Shown here: positions 58,477 to 64,000 of the stretch, piece after piece
Layout: every line of letters starts with the position of its first letter
How positions within the stretch are numbered: position 1 is the stretch's first letter
From: JAXMEQ01 sp046348225
GTDB taxonomy: Bacteria; Pseudomonadota; Gammaproteobacteria; Burkholderiales; Burkholderiaceae_C
Direction of reading: 5' to 3'
Assembly (NCBI GenBank): GCA_046348225.1
Contig: JAXMEQ010000002.1
Coordinates: 248,001 to 312,000 of the forward strand
Length of the DNA stretch: 64,000 nt
Program-made: the position numbers and the translations under genes
Notes under the pieces: model-generated
The model's database searches: none
What the model saw: only the letters and a program-made list of their open reading frames with translations
Told to the model about the DNA's origin: nothing

Positions 58477-60018
58477 ATGCCGACTGCCAGCGCTTCCCAG
58501 CCCCACCCACCTGGCACCAGCCGCCTGCGCCTGCGGCGCCTGGGCATCGACACCTACCAGGAGCCGGTGCTCTACCTGCACCGCGACTGCCGTGTCTGCC
58601 ATTCCGAGGGCTTCGAAGCCCAGTCCCGGGTGGAGTTGCGGCTCAACGGCAATGCCATCATCGCCACCCTGAACGTTGTGACGGGTGACTTCCTCGCCGC
58701 CGATGAGGCCGGCCTGTCAGAGGCGGCCTGGCGGCTGCTGCAGGCAAAACCCGGAGAAGCGGTGTCGCTGCGCCACCCCACGCCAATCGAGTCGCTGAGC
58801 CATGTGCGCGCCAAGGTGTATGGCAAGCGCCTGGGTCAGTCGGCCTTTGACGCGGTGATCACCGACGTGGCAGCGGGCCATTATTCCGACCTGCAGCTGG
58901 CCGCCTTCGTGACCGCCTGTGCTGGTGACCACCTCGACCTGGACGAAACCATCGCGCTGACCCGGGCCATGGTGAATGCGGGCGAGCGCGTGGCCTGGGG
59001 CGATGGCCTCGTGATGGACAAGCATTGCGTGGGCGGCCTGCCCGGCAACCGCACCACCATGATCATCGTGCCCATCATTGCCGCCTGCGGGCTGCGCATG
59101 CCCAAGACCTCGTCGCGCGCGATCACCTCGCCCGCGGGCACGGCCGATGCCATGGAGACTCTGGCGCCCGTGGGCCTGGACGTGGCACAGATCCGCCGCG
59201 TGGTGGACAACACCGGCGGCTGCATTGTCTGGGGCGGTGCGGTGCGCCTGAGTCCGGCGGATGACATCCTGATCCGTGTCGAACGCCCGCTGGACCTCGA
59301 CAGCCAGGGCCAGCTGGTGGCGTCGGTGCTGTCCAAGAAGGCTGCCGCCGGCGCTACCCATGTGCTGATCGACATGCCGGTGGGGCTGACGGCCAAGGTG
59401 CGCAGCGCGCAGGCCGCCAGCCTGCTGGGCCGGCAGTTGCAGCAGGTGGGTCAGGCCCTGGGTCTGCAGGTGCGTGTGGTCCAGACCGACGGCGTGGCCC
59501 CGGTGGGCCGCGGCATCGGCCCGGCGCTGGAGGCACGCGATGTGCTGGCGGTGCTGCGGGGTGAAGCGGGTGCGCCCGCCGACCTGGCCGAGCGCGCACT
59601 GCAGCTGGCGGGGCAGGTGCTCGAATTCGGCGGTGCGTCGCCTGCGGGCAAGGGGCTGGCCATGGCCACCGCCGTGCTGGAGGACGGACGTGCGTGGCAG
59701 AAATTCCAGGCCATCTGCGAGGCCCAGGGCGGCCTGCGCGAGCCGCCCGTGGCGGCGCACCAGCAGCCGGTGACGGCACGACATGGCGGCACCGTGATCG
59801 CCATCGACAACCGGCGGCTCGCGCGCATTGCCAAGCTGGCCGGTGCACCCACATCGGCCTGCGCCGGCATTCACATGGGCGTGCAGCTCGGCGCTGTGGT
59901 GGAACGCGGCCAGCCACTGTTCACGCTGCACGCGGCCACCCCGGGCGAACTGGCCTATGCGCTGGAGTACGCCAGCACCCAGGCCGAGGCGGTGCACGTG
60001 ATGGCAGAAGCCACATGA
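58477..60018 (+). CDS. AMP phosphorylase-like / thymidine phosphorylase family protein
   Basis: A 513-residue nucleoside-phosphorylase II family protein with an N-terminal extension of about 110 residues, as in archaeal AMP phosphorylases, and longer than bacterial DeoA (about 440). The substrate motif is DKHCVGGLPGNRTT (181-194), close to the AMP phosphorylase form and unlike DeoA's GGVGD. The rest (RAITSPAGTADAMETL, GGCIVWGG, VLSKKAAAGATHVL) fits the family. Likely reaction: AMP plus phosphate to adenine and ribose 1,5-bisphosphate. Thymidine phosphorylase is an alternative. Confidence 0.85.
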   Translation: MPTASASQPHPPGTSRLRLRRLGIDTYQEPVLYLHRDCRVCHSEGFEAQSRVELRLNGNAIIATLNVVTGDFLAADEAGLSEAAWRLLQAKPGEAVSLRHPTPIESLSHVRAKVYGKRLGQSAFDAVITDVAAGHYSDLQLAAFVTACAGDHLDLDETIALTRAMVNAGERVAWGDGLVMDKHCVGGLPGNRTTMIIVPIIAACGLRMPKTSSRAITSPAGTADAMETLAPVGLDVAQIRRVVDNTGGCIVWGGAVRLSPADDILIRVERPLDLDSQGQLVASVLSKKAAAGATHVLIDMPVGLTAKVRSAQAASLLGRQLQQVGQALGLQVRVVQTDGVAPVGRGIGPALEARDVLAVLRGEAGAPADLAERALQLAGQVLEFGGASPAGKGLAMATAVLEDGRAWQKFQAICEAQGGLREPPVAAHQQPVTARHGGTVIAIDNRRLARIAKLAGAPTSACAGIHMGVQLGAVVERGQPLFTLHAATPGELAYALEYASTQAEAVHVMAEAT

Positions 60019-60917
60019 CCGTGCCCGCCCTGCTGGTGGTGGCGCTGCCCGGTGCCGACGCGCTGGCCGCAGCGCTGGCCGGCCGCCTGCGCTGTGACCA
60101 CACGGCGCTGGCGCTGCACCAGTTCCCCGATGGTGAATCCCTGGTGCGGCTGGACGCCCCGGTGAAGGGGCGCTGCGTGGTGCTGGCAGGCAGCCTGGAC
60201 CACCCCGATGGCAAAACCCTGCCCCTGCTGTTTGCCGCGGATGCAGCGCGCGAGCTGGGCGCGCGCAAGGTCGGCCTGGTGGCGCCTTATCTGGCCTACA
60301 TGCGGCAGGACAAGCGCTTCAAACCCGGCGAAGCCGTCACCTCGCGCAGCTATGCCCGGCTGCTGTCGGGCGCGCTCGACTTTCTGGTGACGGTGGACCC
60401 GCACCTGCACCGCTGGCGCAGCCTCGACGAGATCTACACCATGCCCACCACGGTGGTGGCAGCCGCACCACTGGTGGCGCGCTGGCTGGCGCGCCAGCTG
60501 CCGCAGCCCCTGCTGATCGGCCCGGACAGTGAAAGCGCGCAATGGGTTGGCGAAGTCGCACGGCTCGCCGGTGCGCCCTGGACCGTCATGGCCAAAACCC
60601 GGCGCGGCGACCGCGAGGTAACGGTCAGGCTGGCCGAGACCGGTCCCTGGCCCGGCCACACACCGGTGCTGCTGGATGACATCGTGTCCACCGGCCAGAC
60701 ACTGGTCGCCGCTGCGGTGGCGCTGGCGAAGGCCGGGCTTCCCGCGCCGGTTTGCGTGGCCGTTCACGCGCTGTTTGACGCCGAAGCGCTGGCACGCCTG
60801 AAGGCCGCCGGCATCCGCCGCGTGGTGACCTGCGACACCATCGCCCACCCCAGCAACGCCATCCGGCTGGCTGCACCGCTGGCGCTGGCCGTCCGTGACC
60901 TCGCCCGCCAGGTTTGA
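60015..60917 (+). CDS. ribose-phosphate pyrophosphokinase-like protein
   Basis: A 300-residue PRPP-synthetase-fold protein. HQFPDGESLVRL, VGLVAPYLAYMRQDKRFKPGEAVTS (ATP and flexible-loop motif), a HLHR motif, and the PRPP loop LLDDIVSTGQT (219-229) are present. It is divergent from housekeeping Prs and closer to class III-like or archaeal forms. Its ATG overlaps the phosphorylase stop (ATGA). Together the two enzymes suggest recycling of ribose phosphate from AMP into PRPP. Confidence 0.85.
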   Translation: MTVPALLVVALPGADALAAALAGRLRCDHTALALHQFPDGESLVRLDAPVKGRCVVLAGSLDHPDGKTLPLLFAADAARELGARKVGLVAPYLAYMRQDKRFKPGEAVTSRSYARLLSGALDFLVTVDPHLHRWRSLDEIYTMPTTVVAAAPLVARWLARQLPQPLLIGPDSESAQWVGEVARLAGAPWTVMAKTRRGDREVTVRLAETGPWPGHTPVLLDDIVSTGQTLVAAAVALAKAGLPAPVCVAVHALFDAEALARLKAAGIRRVVTCDTIAHPSNAIRLAAPLALAVRDLARQV

Positions 60918-60932
60918 CCGGGGCCGCGATCC

Positions 60933-60993
60933 GCTATGAATTTGATAGCGCCTTGCGCAATCCCGGTGCGGACTGGGGGCTTTTTCTTCCCTG
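60933..60993 (+). repeat. ~60-bp interspersed repeat, copy H
   Basis: Hairpin GCTATGAATTTGATAGC (60933-60949), then CTTGCGCA, GGTGCGGACTGGGGGC and TTTTTCTTCC. It lies between the convergent PRPP-synthetase-like gene and the second FNR-type gene. Its T-rich end could help terminate transcription. Confidence 0.78.
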
Positions 60994-60998
60994 TTCTT

Positions 60999-61787
60999 TC
61001 AATGAAGCCGGGTCTCGAAGGTGCGGGTCAGACCGTCCAGGTCGGTGATGCGGATATGCCGCTTGTCGACTTCCAGCAGGCGCTGCTGCTGGAAGGCCGA
61101 GAAGGTGCGGCTCACGGTTTCCAGCTTCATGCCCAGGTAGCTGCCGATCTCGGCGCGCGACATGCGCAGATGGAACTCGTTCGGTGAGTAGCCGCGCGCC
61201 TTGAGCCGCTGCGACAGGTTGAGCAGGAAGGCGGCCAGCCGTTCCTCGGCGTTCATGCTGCCCAGCAGCATCATCAGGCTGTGCTCGCGCACGATCTCGC
61301 GGCTCATCAGGCGCGTCACGGCGTCCTGCAGGCCGGCCACGCCCATGGCCACCCGGGCCAGGTGAGCGTAGGGAATGGCGCAAACCTCGGCATCTTCCAG
61401 CGCGATCGCGGTGGAAGCGTGCTTGCCGCTGGCGATGCCGTCCAGGCCCATCAGCTCGCCAGCCATGTAGAAGCCCACCACCTGCTCGCGCCCGTCGGGC
61501 AAGGTCAGGCTGGTCTTGAAGGTGCCGCTGCGCGCGGCGTAGATGTAGGCGAACTTCTCGCCTTCCTGGTACAGGTCCTGCCCGGCGGCGACCTTGCGGC
61601 GGCTGAACATCAGGCTGTCGAGCTCATCGACCTCCTGACCCGACATGCCGCAGGGCAGGCACAGGTCGCGCAGGTGGCAGCTGGAGCACTGCGTCTTCAG
61701 CGGCGTCAGCGCGCCGGCTGTGCGGGCGCGCTGCAGCGGCATGACCCGGGCGGGGCGGACGGGCGCTTCAAGCGTGGCGGTGTTCAT
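60999..61787 (-). CDS. FNR-type transcriptional regulator (second copy)
   Basis: A 262-residue paralogue of the fnr product. Cysteines C34, C37, C43 (CSSCHLRDLC) and C136 fit a [4Fe-4S] site; C46 is extra. The recognition helix is the same type (AEIGSYLGMKLETVSRTFSAF). A 30-residue N-terminal extension is unlike the first copy. GGAGG lies before the ATG. It follows a receiver-domain gene by 30 bp on the same strand, so it is probably part of the two-component cluster. Confidence 0.9.
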   Translation of the reverse strand: MNTATLEAPVRPARVMPLQRARTAGALTPLKTQCSSCHLRDLCLPCGMSGQEVDELDSLMFSRRKVAAGQDLYQEGEKFAYIYAARSGTFKTSLTLPDGREQVVGFYMAGELMGLDGIASGKHASTAIALEDAEVCAIPYAHLARVAMGVAGLQDAVTRLMSREIVREHSLMMLLGSMNAEERLAAFLLNLSQRLKARGYSPNEFHLRMSRAEIGSYLGMKLETVSRTFSAFQQQRLLEVDKRHIRITDLDGLTRTFETRLH

Positions 61788-61817
61788 GGTGATTCCTCCG
61801 GATATGGGTCAATGGGG

Positions 61818-62207
61818 TCAATGCAGGGTGTGCCGGGACGCGAGCGCCACGGCCTCGGCCAGCTGGTCAAACTCGCTGCTTTTGTCAAGGAAGCCAACGG
61901 CGCCTTCGCCGAGGTAGCGCTTTCGGTAGGCCAGACCGACGTTGTTGCTGAAGACGACGAAGGCAATGCCGGGTTCGACCGGGTGGACGGCGCGCAGCAC
62001 CTGCAGGCCGGAGCCTCCTTCGAGCTGCACGTCCAGCACCACCACATCCGGGCGGGCCGCCAGGATGCCGTCAATCGAGTCTTGTGGTGTGGCCGCCGCA
62101 CCGACGACGGAGATCCCGCGATCGGCCAGCATGGCGGCGATACGTTCACGGATCGGGGCCGAGTCCTCGACCAGAAAAATCCGCAACGGGGTTTGTTGTT
62201 GAACCAT
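61818..62207 (-). CDS. single-domain response regulator (CheY-like)
   Basis: A 129-residue stand-alone receiver domain: the acidic pair in LVEDSAP (E14, D15), phosphoacceptor D59 in VVVLDVQLEGG, a Ser in VFSNN, and the Lys of FLDKSSEF. There is no output domain, so it should act by protein contact or as a phosphate sink. It lies between the NarL-type regulator (125 bp upstream) and the FNR-type regulator (30 bp downstream). The start at 62207 is the only one that fits the fold. Confidence 0.88.
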   Translation of the reverse strand: MVQQQTPLRIFLVEDSAPIRERIAAMLADRGISVVGAAATPQDSIDGILAARPDVVVLDVQLEGGSGLQVLRAVHPVEPGIAFVVFSNNVGLAYRKRYLGEGAVGFLDKSSEFDQLAEAVALASRHTLH

Positions 62208-62308
62208 GCCGCTACTGTGGCAGCGGCACGCCTTTGCAGCCATCGGCGCCGGCTGAAAACAGGGCTAGGCCAAGTCCCGAAAATCGCCTGGGCGCACGCC
62301 GAGGCGGC

Positions 62309-62324
62309 CTAGGACGATTCCTAG
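62309..62324. promoter_or_regulatory. palindrome CTAGGA-N4-TCCTAG, candidate regulator site
   Basis: A perfect 6-bp inverted repeat with a 4-bp spacer (CGAT) lies 102 bp upstream of the receiver gene and 9 bp after the stop of the NarL-type gene. It is the only dyad of this kind I saw in the window. Position suits activation of the receiver-fnr unit by the LuxR-type regulator, but the site is unproven. Confidence 0.45.
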
Positions 62325-62332
62325 CGCCAGGA

Positions 62333-62968
62333 CTATTGCTCCGTCAGGCCGTGGCGCAGTGCATAGCGGATCAGGTCGCTCTGATTGGCCAGTCCCATCT
62401 TGGCCATGAGATTGGCCTTGTGGGTGCTGACGGTCTTGACCGAGAGGTTCAGCCGGTGACCGATGTCGGTGACCGACACGCCTGCTGCCAGCAGGCGGAA
62501 CACCTCGAACTCGCGGTCCGACAGCGACTCGTGCGGCGCGGCCGGCCCGCCGGGCATGGCGCCCAGGGCCAGCTGTTCAGCCACCTCGGCGCTGATGAAA
62601 GCACCCCCCGTGGCGATCTTCCGGATGGCATGCACCAGCTGCGCCGGCGCACTTTCCTTGGTCAGGTAGCCGCTGGCACCAGCCTTGATGGCACGCACCG
62701 CGTACTGCTGCTCCTGGTGCATGCTGAGCACCAGGATACGCAACTTCGGCTTTTCAGCCTTCACCAGCTTGATCAGTTCCATGCCGCTGCGACCGGGCAT
62801 GGAAAGGTCGAGCACCAGCACGTCAAATTCCCGCTCGCGCACCACGCGCTGCACCTCGGTGCCGTCGCAGGCTTCGTCCACCACTTCCAGGTCTCCGGCC
62901 TCGCCCACGATGCGCTTGAGCCCCTCGCGGACGATGGCGTGGTCATCGGCGATCACGATGCGCGTCAT
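62333..62968 (-). CDS. NarL/LuxR-type response regulator
   Basis: A 211-residue response regulator: a receiver domain with IADDH (D8, D9), D54 in VLDLSMPG, and the Lys in YLTKESAP, then a LuxR-type helix-turn-helix (about 145-205; LSDREFEVFRLLAAGVSVTDIGHRLNLSVKTVSTHKANLMAKMG). It is translationally coupled to the histidine kinase gene (ATGA at 62965-62968), so they form a two-component pair. Confidence 0.94.
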   Translation of the reverse strand: MTRIVIADDHAIVREGLKRIVGEAGDLEVVDEACDGTEVQRVVREREFDVLVLDLSMPGRSGMELIKLVKAEKPKLRILVLSMHQEQQYAVRAIKAGASGYLTKESAPAQLVHAIRKIATGGAFISAEVAEQLALGAMPGGPAAPHESLSDREFEVFRLLAAGVSVTDIGHRLNLSVKTVSTHKANLMAKMGLANQSDLIRYALRHGLTEQ

Positions 62969-64000
62969 GCACCCGCCTCCAGCACCTGCACCGGGATGTG
63001 CGCCTCGATCACCGTACCGCGGCCGGGCTCGCTGTCCACGCGGACCTGGCCTTTGAGCAGCTGGGCCCTCTCCCGCAGCCCCGCCAGTCCGAGCGAGCCG
63101 GCGTTGCGCGGCGCCTGGGTCTGGAAACCGCGACCGTTGTCGGTGACGCGCAGCGTCACCTCGTGCGCGCTGCGCCGGACCTGCACCTCCACCTGCGTGG
63201 CGGCGGCGTGTTTGCCCACGTTGGTCAGCGACTCCTGCACCATCCGGAACACCGCCGTGGCGTACGGCTCGTGCAGCTCCAGGTCTTCGTCCACATCGAG
63301 CTGGCAGGCCACCCCTGAGCGTTGGGTGAAGTTTTGCGCCAGCCATTCAATCGCCGCCACCAGGCCCAGGTCGTCCAGCACCAGTGGCCGCAAATCCGCG
63401 GCAATGCGGCGGGTGGCGGCGACGCTGGCGTCCAGCATGCCCAGCATGCTGGCAAGCTTGGCCTGCACGTCCGCCGGTTGCCCTGCCAGGTGGTCACGCA
63501 GCCAGATGGTGTCCATCTTGAGCGCCGTGAGCGACTGGGCCAGCTCGTCATGCAGCTCCCGCGCCACACGGGTTTTTTCCTGTTCGCGGATGGCGCTGGC
63601 CTGGGCGGCATAGGCGGCCAGCTCTTCCTGCGCGCGCACGCGCTCGGTGACGTCGCGCAGGATCACGGTGAACAGCTTGCCCTCGGGCGTGTCCAGCTGC
63701 GAGATGGAGGCGTCCACCGGGAACTCATGCCCGTCGGCATGGCGGCCGTACACCAGGTTCAGCCCACCCATGCGCCGCGTCGTCACGCCCCGCTCGCCAA
63801 AGCGCTTCACATGACCCGCATGGCTGTCATGGAAGCGGCCTGGCATCAGGCGCGTCAGCGGCTGGCCCAGCATCTGTGCAGCGGGCCAGCCGAAGATTTT
63901 TTCTGCGGCACGGTTGTACAGCACGATCTGCTGGGTTTCGTCCACGGTGATGATGGCGTCCATCGCCGACTCCAGCAGCCCGGCGAGGCGGGCTGTGGCG
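62965..64000 (-). CDS. PAS-domain sensor histidine kinase, HisKA_3 type (cut by window edge)
   Basis: The visible 345 or so residues hold a PAS domain (RLAGLLESAMDAIITVDETQQIVLYNRAAEKIFGW), a PAC segment ending VILRDVTERVRAQEEL, the HisKA_3 phosphoacceptor His in RVARELHDELAQSLTALKMD, and an HATPase with VQESLTNVGKHAAATQ (N box) and DNGRGFQ (G1). It is a NarX/DegS-like kinase. The frame stays open to base 64000, so the ATG at 63963 is internal and more sensor sequence lies outside. The signal sensed is unknown. Confidence 0.93.
   Translation of the reverse strand, partial: ATARLAGLLESAMDAIITVDETQQIVLYNRAAEKIFGWPAAQMLGQPLTRLMPGRFHDSHAGHVKRFGERGVTTRRMGGLNLVYGRHADGHEFPVDASISQLDTPEGKLFTVILRDVTERVRAQEELAAYAAQASAIREQEKTRVARELHDELAQSLTALKMDTIWLRDHLAGQPADVQAKLASMLGMLDASVAATRRIAADLRPLVLDDLGLVAAIEWLAQNFTQRSGVACQLDVDEDLELHEPYATAVFRMVQESLTNVGKHAAATQVEVQVRRSAHEVTLRVTDNGRGFQTQAPRNAGSLGLAGLRERAQLLKGQVRVDSEPGRGTVIEAHIPVQVLEAGA

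Overview
The window is high-GC (roughly 68-70 % by eye), densely packed bacterial chromosome. It most resembles a betaproteobacterium of the order Burkholderiales, probably Comamonadaceae. The grounds are the two Bug-type solute receptors, the two FNR-type regulators with TTGAT-N4-GTCAA boxes, the zapA-6S RNA arrangement, and a family of short interspersed repeats that I associate with that family. No plasmid, phage or IS element is visible, and the gene content is mostly chromosomal housekeeping and metabolism. Both ends cut genes: an aldo/keto reductase at the left and a PAS histidine kinase at the right.

Left part (1-16 kb): an FHA protein, a hemerythrin and a universal stress protein that diverge around an FNR-type box, an epoxide-hydrolase-like enzyme coupled to a GST, an RhlE-type DEAD helicase, a NYN nuclease, a DEDD exonuclease, a class A penicillin-binding protein, a split AtuA-type pair, catalase-peroxidase KatG, a lipoprotein and a Phd/PIN toxin-antitoxin pair.

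16.6-18.7 kb is the one clearly foreign patch. A gene of about 50 % GC encodes a beta-sandwich (LamG-like) protein with a C-terminal PD-(D/E)XK nuclease signature. It sits between an aminotransferase gene and the degraded remains of a GST gene. This is the best candidate for an undescribed system, plausibly defence-related, although it is a single gene and the function is inferred.

18.7-31.6 kb: aminotransferase, B3/B4-domain protein, dienelactone hydrolase, a TetR-SRPBCC-thioesterase operon with a palindromic operator, a TAXI-TRAP transporter, a collagen-like lipoprotein, a Bug receptor with gamma-glutamyltransferase divergent from a LysR regulator, endonuclease III and a second stress protein.

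31.6-44.5 kb: one long minus-strand vitamin B12 uptake and salvage operon under a cobalamin riboswitch. In order of transcription it is btuB, a BtuF-like protein, cobU, btuF, btuC, btuD, cobO, cobD, cobT, cobS, cobC, cobQ and a family III CoA-transferase. Nearly all junctions overlap. Three copies of the interspersed repeat lie inside its coding sequences, as a start codon and N-terminus, as a C-terminal tail, and as an internal segment.

44.5-53 kb: a ZapB-like coiled-coil protein, zapA, 6S RNA, a TauE/SafE permease, then a divergent aminotransferase-Bug / GntR-FAD/Fe-S oxidoreductase locus with two copies of the same operator.

53-64 kb: a low-oxygen-flavoured cluster with a beta-CASP nuclease, a COG2836 membrane protein, hemN, fnr (FNR box between hemN and fnr), a PfkB kinase, an AMP-phosphorylase-like enzyme and a PRPP-synthetase-like protein. 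On the other strand follow a PAS kinase, a NarL-type regulator, a stand-alone receiver and a second FNR-type regulator. Eight copies of the ~60-bp repeat occur across the window.
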